Shown here one piece after another: positions 1 through 13,320 of a DNA stretch of 64,000 nt; positions within the stretch are counted from its first letter, which is position 1, and each line of letters starts with the position of its first letter. The translations under genes were made by a program, and so were the position numbers. A model generated the notes under the pieces. That model was not told where the DNA came from. It did no database searches and saw only the letters and a program-made list of their open reading frames with translations. The stretch comes from Combretum micranthum (taxonomy: Eukaryota; Streptophyta; Magnoliopsida; Myrtales; Combretaceae): the NCBI GenBank assembly GCA_024138025.1, contig JAMXBD010000398.1, forward strand, positions 434,001 through 498,000. The letters run 5' to 3'.

Positions 1-21
1 CCTTCATCCAAAAGATAACCC

Positions 22-3000
22 TGTCACGCCCCAACGGGTACCCTAAATGTGACAGCCCGCGTACACAATATTAAAACATAAGAATGACTACCTTAGTCAC
101 TCGAAAGTTTCTATATCGGTACAAGGCATACATTCACATCAAAGGAAGACTGGTGAAGTAATGCATTTTAAGATATTAGCAGCGGATTGTACAAAATAAC
201 ACTTAATATATTGCGTTAAAATATAAAGTTTTACATCTTCTAAGGGGCATTCCCCCGATAATAACAACATAGTTCTACTAAAGATAAAATAACTAATACT
301 AGAAGATTTTATAAGAAATCTACAAACAGAATTCCTCCAAAAGCTTCTCAAAACAGATTCTACCAGGGGGATCAAGATGGTCTCAGGTGCAAAAGATAAT
401 CCTGCAATATCAAAAGACTATAGGAGTATAAGCATAACTAGCTTAGTGAGATATTCCTTACGCAAAAGTACTCATAATAGGCAATCAACCAAGTTTATTA
501 AACAAGCATATGAATACAACAATCATATGATCAAACAGTACATACGACTATCCGGTTTCGTATGTGTGATGGATTTACCCCTCCATCGGTGGTTAGGGAA
601 TGCTTTGAACTGGGTCCCAAATGACCTCCTTAGGGTTGCGCGCGTCTTGGGGTTCCAACGAACTGTACTACTAGTCCCTGGGCTTTCCTTACCCAAAGCG
701 ATCGATCCGGCTCGGCTACAACTTGAGACCGTATTCCCCGAACGTCCTAACTCTCATGGTTATAGTAAGGCAGCTTACCTTTCCGGTCCCACACTAAGGA
801 GTAGTAGCAAAATCTCGAAATGATATTCTAAGTAATATGCATGAGCAATTTATTATATGGGGGTTTCAATGACATTAAATCATTTAAAGCGATCAAACAA
901 TATTTGCACACATAACAATACATACATGGAAACATTTATATCAATCACAAATCAGGTCCCGATATACTTATTGTTCATTGATCGCACACAACGATTCAAA
1001 TACATACTTCCCATGATATCCCATATGCATATCAATTTTATCTTTCCCTAACATTTAATGCTCTATTCTACAAGCACATGCGCGAATACATAAGCGTAAA
1101 GAAAACTCACTCGTCCATAGTATTTCTTCTAGGAGTCGAAGTAATCCTCGGGGAAGAGAAGATCTTGGTCCTCGACACCTAAACAAAAGAAATACCCGAC
1201 ATGAGTATTTCATCCAAGATCTTTTCAAACTCTATAATCTATCTTATTGAATTCGTAAAAATCGTATGAAATGGAGATTCCAACTTAAAATGGCCATAAC
1301 TTGCTCATTTTAACTCGGAATTTCGCATATTATACACCGATTTCTACCTACTCGAAAAGATCTATCTATTTCTAAGGTTATTTTTATCAAAAGAAGTCAT
1401 TTGGGTCTCGGAATAGTAACCTACAGATTTGATACGAAAATTCCAATTTCAAAACTTAAGTTTTCAAACTTTTCTTCACTCAAGAGCTTTCATACAAAAA
1501 TATAGATATATTGTATGGTTGAAAATCCCTTGAGTACATATATATAGACTCAAACCATATGCATGAATTTAGTGGTGTTGTCTCAACGATGATCTTATAA
1601 AACAATGTGTTTTTTTTAAAGTGAGATAAGCTTAAGACTTGAAAATAAATTAGTTTTGTTTTGAAAAAATTTCCTAAATTATCATAAGTGAGTATTTCCT
1701 TTTTTTTTTTAGCTCCATTTCTTAGTTATTGAGAATAATTAAACTTTCAAAAAGAAATTTTCATCTTTTAAGATTCTCATAACTTTATTTCTAGTGGTTT
1801 GGAAAACATAGTTTTTCTAAATATTTCATGGTTATATGTTCTAAAGTTTTTCTAAAGTTTTGATTCACTTTAAAAGGATAATATCAATAATTTTATAAGT
1901 TATTTTATTATTTTTATTTCTTAAGTAAAGCTTATCATTAGAAAGGTTATTCTTTAATAATTTTGTAAAACCTTAATATGTTGATGAAAACTTTACATAT
2001 AAGTTTAAGTAAACCTTTGTTTAAACAAAGAATTAAGTTTAAAGAATTTTATTCTTTATTTCATTGGTTTAAAAGAGAGTTTGATAACTTTATTTTCATT
2101 GATAAAATACCATATAGTATTATTACTAAAACTTGAACTTGAACTTATCTAATTTTAGAAAGTATTTATTAAGACAAAACTTTAAGTCTTTATGGAAGAA
2201 TAAAGTCTTATGTGACAAAAACTATTTTTAAAGAGAGTTCTTATTTTTATTACTTAAGAAAGACTCATTTTCATTATGGTTGAGACAAGATCAACATGTT
2301 CATGCATGAATGAGAATATATAACTATGAGAAATATAATAAAAACAACATAATTAAGATAAATTATATAAGAGCATAAAAGTAAAGTCAAGTATTGGGAA
2401 CCTTAGCTTCATCACGGTATCCCAGGACTAAGAATAGACTAGTCCTCTAAAGAAAAGAAAAGCAAAAAAGAAAATTGTTTTGACTTGACATGGACAAGTC
2501 TAAGACTAGAAAGATTAGTCTTAATAACAACATGAAGTAAATAAGTTGCATAACTTGAAAGTAAATAAATAACAAATGAGCTTATATGCTCTAAATAAAT
2601 ATATATACATAATATACATAATACTTTATATAAGTTAGGTTAGAACAAATAATAACAATAACAACATAATAGTAACATAAAGAAAATAAGAACATGAACG
2701 AAAACAAAATATGAATATATGAACATGAGGAGTATATGAAAGAAACTTTTACCTAAGGTTATGTGTTTGTTGAAGAAGGAAAGAATGGATTGTAGTATTA
2801 TGTGGGACTTGGTTTTCTAAAGAAAAGAGAGAACTTGAGAGAGATTTTGAGAGAGTGATTTTGGGAGAGTTTTAGTATGAATTGTGTTGTGTGAAAAAAT
2901 GGAAGAGGAATGGGGTATTTATAGAGTTTTGGAGTGGAAATTAGATGTAATTAAATAAAATGGAAAAGAAAATAAATTGAGATGGAAGAGAGAGGGATAG

Positions 3001-3126
3001 GCACCGGTTTTGCTTGTATGGGGGGAAGGAATTGATTTTTTTTTTTTTTTTTTGTAATAAAAGAAGTAATGTGTAAAGTGTGATGTGATTAAAATTGTAT
3101 GGGGAAGGTAAATTGTAAGGTATAGG
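22..3126 (-). mobile_element. LTR A, main part: 3' LTR of element E1
   Basis: Long LTR of the GCTTACA family on the minus strand. Its terminus TGTCACGCCCC is at 22 in plus-strand view. The LTR is interrupted at 3126 by solo LTR B and resumes at 11018 with the duplicated target ATAGG, ending in GGGGCTTACA at 11518; uninterrupted length is about 3.6 kb. It closely matches LTR D (24149 onward), which lies beyond the internal region of the same element, so A and D are read as the 3' and 5' LTRs of E1. The only ORFs inside (for example 377-823) resemble no protein and are treated as chance. The rest holds no gene. Confidence 0.85.
2916..2923 (-). promoter_or_regulatory. TATA box of LTR A
   Basis: TATAAATA on the minus strand, followed by a C-run. 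The same motif in the same context occurs in LTRs M and N. It lies about 0.7 kb from the U3 end of the LTR once nested insertions are subtracted, leaving about 2.9 kb of LTR downstream as possible R and U5. Confidence 0.55.
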
Positions 3127-3150
3127 TATCACGCCCCGAAGGGTACCCTA

Positions 3151-6100
3151 TGTAAGCCCCGGAAAATTTCAATAAATAATTTTAAGATGAACTTCAAAAA
3201 TAAACCTTAAAAATCACTCCAAATTAAAACCAAATTTCAACTAGTCCAAAAACACTAACGAATTCATAAACTTCTTAATCTTGAGAAAATGAAAATCTTT
3301 AAAAATAAAATAAGAACACAGTGGTCTTCAAATTCAAAACCACGACGTACGAAAAATTCCATATTTAACTCCGACTTATAAAATCGAGTAATATAAAACC
3401 CATAAACAAACTATTAAAAAGTAAATAATGATTGACATTCGAAAATAAAACTCAATTTAAGAATTCCGAAAATATTAAGAGATATTAAATACTTACAAAA
3501 ATAAAATTTAAAAATAAATTTCTCAAATTAAATATGTTGTATAAACGTAAATATCAGTTTCCAAATTGGCAAATGTCTAAACCGAAAAATCACCCGGAAA
3601 CCCTAACCGGAATACAATAGCCTAAGTCCGGCAACTTAGTACCCCTAACCCTAGAGGCCGAGGCGTAGCTAAATATGTAGAATAACTCATAGTAATATGA
3701 GTTTGTTTAAAAATATTAGATTGGTAAATTTTTGACCTATTTTGAACCCGTTCGGATATAGACTTCGAAAAGCGTGTCCCGGGGCTCGAGACATCAAAAA
3801 TATACCAATAGTACCGTTAGACTCGTAATTTCATAAGATTTCTAAATATATCAGTTATATAATTTTTCGGGTTATAAAAGTTACAGTTATAACCTTTTAT
3901 CGTATTTCCATTGTTACCGGTAATTGGTTAGTCTATGGCACTATTCATTTTTATTTCATTATAAAATTTTATTATTCTTATAAAGCCTTATATTTTTAGA
4001 TAAATAATTTATATATTATAGAAAATTTTGTTTTTATAAAAATTAGTTAGTTCGGGCTTTTACGGGATCAGATTCTGTTTAAGACCGATACTAAAAATAA
4101 AATAAATTAATTTAATAATTGGAAAATATTTTAAAAATATTGTTATTCTCATAAAATATTTTTTTAGAATTTTTCGGGTTATAAAAATATTATTTATAGC
4201 CCATATTCGCATATTTTGACCGTACCGGTAACATATTTATTAAAATACTAAAATAATTCAAATAATTATTTAATTTTAATTATGAAAAATATGCTACAAT
4301 TATTTGGAATAAATTTTCCAATTTTATTTTATTTTATTTTATTTTGTACTTTTACAACCCATACCTTCAAGTACACCTTACACATATCACTTCCTTTTCA
4401 CTTCAATCTTTTTACACTTCATTATATCTATTCATGGCAGATTTTTTACTCCTTGATGGCTGCCATTGTCCTTCATTTACTCCATTTTGACCAAATTAAT
4501 TATTTTTCCACTCCTTCTTAAGAAAGCTACATTATACATTTATTACACAATTCAAATTTAAGTCAAATTTCATCAAACCCTCTCTCTCCTCCCTCTCTTT
4601 TCACGTGCAGCAGCCCCCTCTCCCTTTGGCTGCCTATGTTTTATTTTTTCTCTCATTTATTACAATTAAAACACTCATTTTCTCTCACTCCTTCATTTAT
4701 TCACTTTCCCTCTTTCATTCTTTAACCTTTTCTCTCTATTTCCTCTCTTTTCTTCTTCTTCTTGTTCATGTTTCTCCAATAAACAAAGTTGCCCCCTTCT
4801 TCTTCCATGGCTTCCACACTTCATTTTTAAAGATTTTCTAAGCAAATCTTCATTCCAAAGCTCCATAGGTGATATAGGTAAAGTAAATGAAGGTTTCATG
4901 CTCAAATGAACTTCCATAAGCTTAAAGCTTAGGATGATGATGCCAAATGAAATCTTTCTCTTCTCCACTTTTATTACCTTGTATTATAATTATTTTCTGT
5001 TTTAAAGTTATTATATTTTGTAGATTTAACTTTTTATAGCTTTGATTTTTGTTTATGCCATAGATCTTGCTATATGAGTTATTATTTTTGTTATTACCTA
5101 TGATTTATGCATATATTCTTCATTCACATGTGTTCATGCACTTAAAACTAGTTTAGAAAACTAGATCTAGAGTTTTGAGTTCATAAAATGCATTAAACTT
5201 TGTTTTATGTTCATGGATGACTTATAGTAGCATGATGATAGTAGGAATGTGTTAGAAAACTCAAGATCTATTTTATTTTCAACAAAAATCATTTTTGAAA
5301 ATTCGGATGAAAATGGGACTATATTTAGAAAAGTGATTTTTCAACTTCAAAATGTATATTTTTCATTTAAAATGAAGGGCTTAGGGTATAGATACCATAA
5401 ATGAAAGGTTTTGATAAGTAAAGTTTAGATCCATGATGTTTATAGCTTATTACCATGCATTTGTTTTATGTTTATGTTCATGTTAAGTATAGATCCTAGT
5501 TTTGAACTCAAACAAAATTGTGAAATTCGTACTTTGGCAAGACCCCCATTTAAAAACCACTTTTCAAGAATTAAAAATGTAATTTTTTACTTAAGAAAAT
5601 GAAGGCTTAATATATGTATATCATCAAGACTTCTTTCTACAAGAATCAAAAGTGATTTTCAAAAGTTATTTTCAAAATAAAAATTATATTTTCGGATTTT
5701 GGCCAAGCCTATTTTTAAAACATGTTTTCCAACTCAAAAATGAAGTTTTTATTCAAGAAATGAAAGGCTCATAATATATGATAAGTAAGGAATGGATTTT
5801 CATAAGCTTAGATAGATTTTATCAAAAGATATGACCACAAATAAATTTTCTAAATTCGGATCCCAACCAAGACCAATTTTGAAAACCCATTTATCAACTC
5901 CAAAACTCATGTTTTATGCAAAAAATGAAGTATATAGGTAATAGATATCATTAAGCAATGATTTTTACAAGTTAAAATGAGTTTAGGTGTGAGTAATGTG
6001 TAAAACAAGTAATGGAATTAAAATGGAAAATTTTGAGTTAGTGATCAAATTGTCAAATTCGTAATTTGAGATGATGCATATGTAATCACTTAGTATTTGA

Positions 6101-8015
6101 ACTCAAATTGCAAGTTTTATGTGTTAAATGAAGTCCTTAGACAATAGATATAGTAAAGCTTCAAATTTTGATGCATTAAACAAGTTTTTCATAAGAAATA
6201 TGCAAGATAAAAAATTTCCAAAATTCGGATTTTTGAGTAAATCATATTGGAAAACATATTTACAAAGTGTAAAATAGAAATTTTTATGTAGAAATGAAGG
6301 TCATAAGTAATAAATATAATGAAGAATCAATTTTAACATAAATAATTATATTTTCTTAAGTAATAAATCCAAAACAAATGGAAATGATCAAAGTTAGAAA
6401 ACTAGATTTTCAAAAAAGTAGTTATGGTTGAAGTCTTGCAAAATAAGGAGTTCCAAATTTTCTTTCACCAAAAATCATCAAGATCATGCATACATGAAAC
6501 TCATTTCATGCCATTCATGTTAGGAAATCACTCATATTGCATGTATAGCTAATTTATATAGTAGGAACATTACAAACATTTACAAAGCTATTTTTTGGAA
6601 ATTGAAATTGTTGCTGCCCTAATCTGATCCGAACTTTTCGAAGCTTCAAAGTTTTCAAAACTTGAAAATAATATTAGAATTAGATAGATCTTTCGAAGTA
6701 GATAGAAATTGATATATAATTTGCGAGATTCCGAGTTAAAATGACCAAGTTATGGCCGCTTTAAGTTGGAATTCCCGCTTAGATCGTGAATTGCGAATTT
6801 GATAGTTTGAATGAGATAGTTTGGATTAGTTAAGTGATGAAATACTTATTATAGTATTTCTTCCTTTTTAGGAGATCCCGAGATTGACGATTCCCTACCA
6901 CCGAATTATTATTACTAGAAGACCGGTGATCCAATGGCCGAGTGAGTTTTCTCCTTGTTTTGTTACCTTGATTGTGCTTGTAGCTAGTTGCATTAGAATT
7001 ATAGGAACAAAATAAAAATCGATATGAATGGGGATAGGATATGTGATGAGACTGTGATGAATGTATGCCAAAGAATACTAAAGCATATCGAAACCATGAT
7101 TTGAGTGGATAACTGCACTATTCATATTATTTATGTTATGTGTATGATATTGGCTGGTCACTGTAAAGAATGTATAAGTAATTTGACCTAAGCAAAAAGT
7201 GAATTGATCATGCATCGCATCGGACATATTGCATTTGTAGCGTGCTACTCCTCGCAGGTCGATCGGTATGGTCCGAGGACTCGTTTGGATAATGAGACCC
7301 GGGATCAGAGCTCATTCATAGGGAACTAAGGCGCATCGGGGATGCATTCCATGTGTGAGCCTAGTCGAGGCGAGTGCTATGAGCGAGGGCTTGGGACTAG
7401 CAGCGGTCGTGTAGACTTCAATACCATCCCTAACCCAAGATACGGAGGGCGTAAAATCCGTTCTGTGTGTGGGTTCCGGATACCCAACATAATTGTTGCT
7501 CATGTGTTTTGTTCATGCATAGCATATGGTTGATTATAACTTGCTTGTATGGTACGGAATTAAGGGAATTCTCACTAAGCTAGTGTAGCTTATACCTTTA
7601 TAGTTGTTTAAATGAACAGGTTATCTCAAGAATGCAAAGTGGGGACTGAATTGGATGGAGTCGGGTATGACTCCGGGATTTCGGCAAAGAATACGAATTT
7701 TTGAAGTTATCAGCTAGTTTTATGATTTGTCTTGTAATAGTTATGTAGGGAAGTCTATGGATGAATGTAATCGAAGTTGAATGATTGTATTTTGAAGTAT
7801 AGTGATTTGTATCTGAAGTATAGTAAATTTGTATTTCCTTTACATTGTTACTCAATTGTATCAACATAAAATGTATCATTCCGATGTGTCTCCTTTATGT
7901 ATTAGACGCCTTGTACATAGTATGGAAGCCTTCGCGTGACTGAGGTGGTCATTCTTAGGCTTTAATATTATGTACGGCGGACTGCCACGTTTAGGGTACC
8001 CTTCGGGGCGTGACA
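3151..8015 (+). mobile_element. Solo LTR C, nested in LTR B
   Basis: Complete plus-oriented LTR, 4865 bp, from TGTAAGCCCC at 3151 to GGGGCGTGACA at 8015. It is flanked by a perfect 5-bp TSD, CCCTA, at 3146-3150 and 8016-8020. It sits only 24 bp inside LTR B, which makes a false head-to-head palindrome near 8000-8050. It is closely related to LTR G (26248 onward) along almost its whole length. ORFs within it (for example 4282-4521, 7342-7533, and 7598-7879 on the other strand) match no protein family I recognise. This is the third level of nesting: C in B in A. Confidence 0.93.
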
Positions 8016-8020
8016 CCCTA

Positions 8021-11017
8021 AACGTGGCAGCCCGCCACATATAATATCAAGGCTCAAGAATGACTACCTTAGTCATGCGAAAGCCTTAGTATTACATTTA
8101 AGGCGTCTAGCACGGTAATAGGAGACGCTTTTGGGAAACATAGCTTAAGCAAGTAAAAATGAACATGCAAGAATCCAGAGATAAAACATATTATATCATT
8201 AATATCCAAAGGTCTATTACATGATTTCTTAGGGGCATACCCCCGCTAATCCCAAGGATCGTGATAATCTTTACAACATCTAAAATACCACATTAAAGAT
8301 TTCAAAGGAATTCTAATCTAAGTCTTTGAGCAGATTTCCTCCAAAAGCTTCAATATACCAAAACTTACACGGATATGGGGAGGTCCCAAGCACAAAAATA
8401 GGTGTTCCTGAGAATACAAATATCTATAGGGGTGTAAGCTTATAGGCTTAGTGAGTAAATCCCAAAATTCATACTCAAAGTAAATTATCAACCAAGTTTA
8501 TTATTCAAACATATGGAATGCAACAACCACATGAGCACACAAAACATATGACTTTCCGGGAATCATATGTTGAATGAATTACGCCTTTCATTCGGGGTTG
8601 GGTATTCAGGCCAATTACAGCCACAACTTTTTAAAACACTTTTATAGATCTTATCAGCTCTTATACGCCATCAAAAACTTGTAGTTATTATAGGCTCCTA
8701 CTAGCCACCAACTTAAGTAGTTCTTACTGGCTCCTACTTGCCACTTACATGATATACCGGTTATGTCTACCACCACTATTATACACTTGTCCCACCAATT
8801 GTATAGTAGTGAATGCAATGTGACTCAACATATGAAGTGCATGAATAATTTCTTAGTTAAAGTCTGGTAGTTACATTTAACTTCTTTCAAGTGATCAACC
8901 AATTTCAAACACTTCAAGATATTAATGCACATACAACTTTATTACAAACAAATCGAGTTTTGATATACTTAGTATTCTTTCAACATATTATCATACACTT
9001 CCTTTTGATTTTTCCTAAATTCTAGTACAACTAATTTTACAAGCACAATCAAGAGTATGAAAAATAACGGGGAATAAACTCACTCAGCCATGATGACACC
9101 TTTCTTGAGATGGATGAGTCGTTCGGGATTTCCACTTAATCGTAGTAATCTTCGGGATACGAACAATCCTCCTCAAGATTATCTAATCAAGAAGAATACC
9201 CAAAAGGAGTATTTCATGAAATTTCTCTTCTTGAAGATTCTAACTTTTCCTAAAATCGCATTAAAATCGTATAAGAGGAAATTCCAACTTAAAATGGCCA
9301 TAACTTGCTCATTTTAACTCGGAATTTCGCGTATAATATACCATTTTCTACCTAATCGAAAAGATCTACGCATTTCTAAATTTATTTTCATCAAACTAAG
9401 TCGTTTGGGTTTCGAAAAGACAGTGACCAGATTTGCCACGAATTTACAAAAACTTGTTTTCCTTCTTGTAAACAAATCTCATTTGATAAGATAAATATTT
9501 CGAATATTTTGTAAACTTTTGAAAGGTATATATATATGTAATGACTCATAACAAATGTATGAAGTAAATGAAGTTATCTCAACTTATGAAAAGTAAGGTT
9601 TTAAAAGACTTTGAACTTGAGTTTTTATTGGAATATTTATTTTACTTTTGAAAGGATTCTTGGGTTATTTGAGATGAATATTTCTTTTTCTAAAATTAAC
9701 TTCTTGCAACTATTTTAATTTCCTAAGGAGTGGTTTTTATTTTCTAAACTTAAATTCCAATAATTTAAAGGTAATAAAATGATATTTTTGTTTCTTGTAA
9801 TGATTTTTAAAAGAATTTCTATATCTTGATGAAAGATAAGTTTTCATAAACCTTTTGTTTTAAAAAAAATCGTTTCCATGCATGTTCATGGGTTTTTAAG
9901 AAATCCATTTTCCATATTTATTTAAGAAAGAACCTTTAGTTTTAGAAGACACTTCCTCATTTATTTTTGTTGAGACAAAACATTATGTTCATGCATGAAT
10001 ATGAATTATAAACTATAGAAATATAAAGGAACATAATAACTTGAAAAATTAAAACAAATAAGAAAGTAAATCAAGTATTGGGACCTTAGCTTCATCAAGG
10101 TATCTCGGGACTAAGAAAAGACTAGTCCCGAAAAGAAAAGAAAAGAAATTGTCTTGACTTGATGAGGACAAGTCTAAGACTAGAATGACTAGTCTTAAAA
10201 TCAACTTGAAATAAATAAATTGTAATGAAGTAAATAAATTGCATGAAAGATAAATAAATTGCAAGATAATGAGCTTATATGCTCTAAATAGTATATATAG
10301 CTATATAGATATATTAGATAGTAATAAACATAAAGGAAACTTAAGGAACATAAAGAAATTTGTGATGGTGAACAAAAACAAAGTATGAATCTATTGTTGC
10401 TTTCTTAACCTTCATGGTTTTAGAAAACACACATTAAGTTCATACTAAGTAGATGAACATAAAGAAAGCTTGGAGGATTTTCTTGAAGAAAGTTTACTTA
10501 AAGAAGAAACTAAAGAGAGCTTTCTTATAAGACTTCTTGGAGAGGATTTTTGAGAGAGTTTGAGAGAGATTTTGGTATAGTAACTTTAGAGAAAAAGTGG
10601 TGTGACAATTTAATATCGGTAGTAAGAAAATACACGTATAAAAGCGATATTTGATATTTTTAGCTACTAAAAAATTACGAAATTGATATTTTTGAAAATC
10701 TTATATTTTTACGAGTCTAACGGTACATTCGGAATATTTTTCCTATTCCAAGCTCCCAGCACGTTTTTCAAGAGTCGTGTCCGATTGGGTTCAAAGGACA
10801 CTCGAATTTTGAAAAACTTATATTTTTATAAAACCTATAGCTATTACGAACTATTATAGTTAATTTTTTCAACTTCGTTTTCTAGGGTTTGAGAAAACGG
10901 TAATGCCGAACTTAAGCGGTTACGGTAAACTAGGGTTTGGTTAACTTTGGAAACCCAGTTGACTTCCGATAAGGTTTTAAACTATAATTTGAATCCAAAA
11001 AATTTCGGGGATTTACA
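8021..11017 (-). mobile_element. LTR B, resumed part
   Basis: Continuation of solo LTR B after the C insertion. The U5-side sequence AAACGTGGCAG follows the TSD directly. The block contains the conserved inverted repeat at 9289-9317. It ends with GGGGATTTACA and the TSD ATAGG. Confidence 0.88.
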
Positions 11018-11518
11018 ATAGGTATGGTATTGTGTAAGAATAGAGTGTAAGAAAAAGTAGAGATAGATGAATAGTAGAAAAGTACTATGAATAATAGACT
11101 AGACAATTAAAACACCGGTAGTAAAGAAAATATGCCTGAACGGCATATATCTGATATTTTTAGTTATTGAAAAATTCTAAAACTGATATTTTTGAAAACC
11201 TTATATTTTTACGAATCTATTGGTGTTGTCAGAATATTTTCACTATCTAGTGTACCAGGGCACGGTTTTCGAAAACTAATCCCGTTCGGATCCGAAAGAC
11301 ACTAGAAAATTAAGAAATATGATATTTTTAACCTTTCCTATATTATTACGAACCATAGTCCTCAATTATCTCGATTTTGTTTTCTAGGGTTTAAGAACAC
11401 GGGATTGCTGAATCTAGATTCACTAGACTAAACCTAGAACTAGGTTAACTTTAAGGTTTCGTTTTGACTTTCGGTTCTTAGGGTTTTCTTATATTATCGA
11501 AAAATACTGGGGCTTACA
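11018..11518 (-). mobile_element. LTR A, U3 end
   Basis: The remaining U3 part of the E1 3' LTR, recovered right of solo LTR B. It ends GGGGCTTACA at 11518 and abuts the E1 polypurine tract and integrase C-terminus, as expected for a 3' LTR on the minus strand. Confidence 0.85.
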
Positions 11519-11532
11519 ACCTACTCGCCTTA
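11519..11532 (-). other. Polypurine tract of E1 (degenerate)
   Basis: On the minus strand the purine-rich AAGGCGAGTAGGT immediately precedes the LTR start TGTAAG. The equivalent in E4 is the cleaner AAGGGGGATAGGT. It would prime plus-strand synthesis. Confidence 0.7.
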
Positions 11533-11547
11533 AAGAAAGTTTTGTTC

Positions 11548-11922
11548 TCAAAACTTAACTATCGTACCTGATTCCTCAAAAAGATTCGGATATTTGCATC
11601 GGATCTCATCCTCAGCTTCCCAAGTTGCCTCCTCATGGGTGTAATTCCTCCAAAGGATTTTGACACATTTGATCTCCTTGTTCCAAAGCTTTTGGACTTT
11701 TCGATCCAAAATCTGTATCGGGTGTTCCTCATAAGTGAGGTTCTTCTTTAGCAATACTGGCTCCAACTCTACTACTTGTTCTGGATCCGCTACATGCTTG
11801 CGTAAGACCGATACATGAAACACATTGTGCATACCTTTCAGGTTTGGTGGCAAGGCTAGGCGATAGGCTAGATCTCCCACTCGTTCAAGCACTTCAAAAG
11901 GTCCAATGTACCGTGGGCTCAA
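11548..11922 (-). pseudogene. E1 integrase C-terminus with chromodomain
   Basis: 124-residue open frame at the 3' end of E1 pol. It opens with the integrase C-terminal motif SPRYIGPFEVLERVGDLAYR. Next comes the conserved LKGMHNVFHVSVLRK stretch. The last 50 residues, around ILDRKVQKLWNKEIK and EEATWEAEDEIRCKYPNLF, have the chromodomain-like tail typical of Tekay/Del chromoviruses, which is thought to target integration to heterochromatin. The ORF ends just before the polypurine tract. It is separated by a frame break (near 11925-12005) from the upstream integrase core, so it is part of a pseudogene. Family assignment rests on motif recognition, without alignment. Confidence 0.9.
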
Positions 11923-12006
11923 CTTTCCTTATGAATGTACTCTATATATACTCTTGATTGGATTTATCTTTAAGTATACATGGTCTCCCACTTGAAATTC
12001 GAGAAC

Positions 12007-12887
12007 TCACCTTTTCTGATATACCCAGCTTTTCTGTCTATCTTGGGCAACTTTCATTCGCTGTCGGATTATTCTTACTTTGTCTGCTGCATCTTGTGCC
12101 AAGTCTAGTCCAATAGCAAGCTTTTCCACATCATTCCAAAACCGAGGCGACCTATAGCGTCGTCTGTACAAAGCTTCATATGGCGGCATTTGTATGGTCG
12201 AGTGATAGCTGTTGTTGTAGGCAAACTCTATGAGCGGCAAATGAGCATCCCAGCTTCCTTTAAATTCCATAACACAGGCTCGTAGCATATCTTCCAAGGT
12301 TTGGATCATCCGTTCCAATTATACATCGGTTTGGGGGTGATAAGCCGTGCTAAAATGCAACTTCGTCCCCATACACTTTTGTAAACTTGTCCAAAACTTA
12401 GATACGAATCTGGGATCTCGATCTGACACAATCCCGGCAGGTACTCCATGTAAACGTACTATTTCCTTTATGAAAAGCTTGGCTAGCTTGTCCTTTGAGT
12501 ACGTCATGTTGATTGGTATGAAATGAGCCGATTTAGTTAATCGATCTACCACGACCTAATGGCATCATATCTTGTCGATGTCCTTGGTAGTCCACAGACG
12601 AAATCCATCGAGATTTGATCCCACTTCCACTCGGGTATCGGTAAAGGTTTTAGCAATCCTCCTGGCCTTTGATGTTCCACCTTTACGTGTTGACAAGTTA
12701 GACACTTCATCACATAATTGGCTACATCCCGTTTCATTCCATTCCACAAAAAGCGGCTCTTAAGATCTTGATACATCTTAGTTCCTCCCGGATGTACTGT
12801 GTATCCTGAGTTATGAGCTTCACTCATGATTTCTCTTCTCATATCCTCATCATCCAGCACACATAACCTTCCTTTCATCCTCTTCAT
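12007..12887 (-). pseudogene. E1 integrase zinc-binding and catalytic core
   Basis: Three consecutive minus-strand segments make up a Ty3/gypsy integrase. Segment 12546-12887 has the HHCC zinc-binding domain (AHNSGYTVHPGGTKMY, then CLTC) and the first catalytic Asp in SMDFVCGLP. Segment 12319-12552 has the second Asp in IVSDRDPRF and ends HPQTD. Segment 12007-12318 begins at the helix bearing the catalytic Glu (ERMIQTLEDMLRACV). The usual GQSE after HPQTD has become a stop-containing version, so Gln is lost while the Glu codon remains. A frame change separates the first two segments. All three DDE residues can still be seen, but the gene cannot encode one polypeptide. Confidence 0.9.
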
Positions 12888-12935
12888 GTACGGTGAAATT
12901 AGTATACATCTCCGCTTACACTTCCCTTTTGATCC

Positions 12936-13320
12936 TTAGCATGACTTCATCATATCGTTGAGCTTCTTAATCCGTTCCACAAGGGTTGGTTCCATCACCA
13001 AGCTAGATATTTCTACCTCCACATCTTTTCCAATGAATTTGATACTCAACTTTTCGAATTCTCTCTCCAACTCCTTTTGGTCTGTCAACAAGGCGGCAAC
13101 TTCTTCGTGGTTCTTTGGACTTAAGGCATCAGCGATGGCATTAACTTTTCCTCGGCAATAATTGATTCCAAGATCATAGTCCTTTATAAGCTCTAACCAT
13201 CTCCGTTGTCGCATATTTAACTCCTTCTAAGTGAATAGGTATTTGAGGCTCTTGTGATTCGTATATATTTCGTATCTTTATCCATACAAGTGATGCCTCC
13301 ATATCTTGAGTGCGAAAACA
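12936..13320 (-). pseudogene. E1 RNase H C-terminus and connection to integrase
   Basis: The minus-strand ORF at 12936-13214 contains MRQRRWLELIKDYD and INYCRGKVNAIADALS, the classic end of the Ty3/gypsy RNase H domain, followed by a linker toward integrase. Upstream, to about 13320, a frame-shifted stretch encodes the KIWRHHLYG-type segment of RNase H. It is cut at 13325 by solo LTR F; the other half of RNase H is at 18495 onward. The Pro in ALSPKNHEE replaces the more common Arg. Confidence 0.85.

Larger units (their letters stand above)
3127..11017 (-). mobile_element. Solo LTR B, inserted in LTR A
   Basis: Minus-oriented solo LTR of a different subfamily from A. Its ends are TATCACGCCCC at 3127 (one transition from the usual TG) and GGGGATTTACA at 11017. 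It is flanked by a perfect 5-bp TSD, ATAGG, at 3122-3126 and 11018-11022. It is itself split by solo LTR C after the first 24 bases, so its own sequence is 3127-3150 plus 8021-11017, about 3 kb. With no internal region left, it is the product of LTR-LTR recombination. No gene inside; the ORFs at 9090-9317 and 10049-10264 are uninformative. Confidence 0.9.

Noticed and set aside
1..21. TSD for element E1
   Set aside because: The left flank (AACCC) can be read but the outer end of the 5' LTR D is deleted, so no partner exists to compare.
377..823. 148-codon plus-strand ORF
   Set aside because: Lies wholly in LTR A, has no domain-like pattern, and the homologous part of LTR D does not support a conserved protein.
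4605..4968. Overlapping ORFs on both strands near 4600-4970
   Set aside because: Low-complexity CT-rich LTR sequence makes open frames on both strands; a similar CT-rich block in LTR G is not conserved as protein.
7985..8050. Apparent head-to-head LTR palindrome
   Set aside because: It is explained by solo LTR C inserted 24 bp inside the oppositely oriented LTR B, with matching CCCTA duplications at 3146 and 8016.
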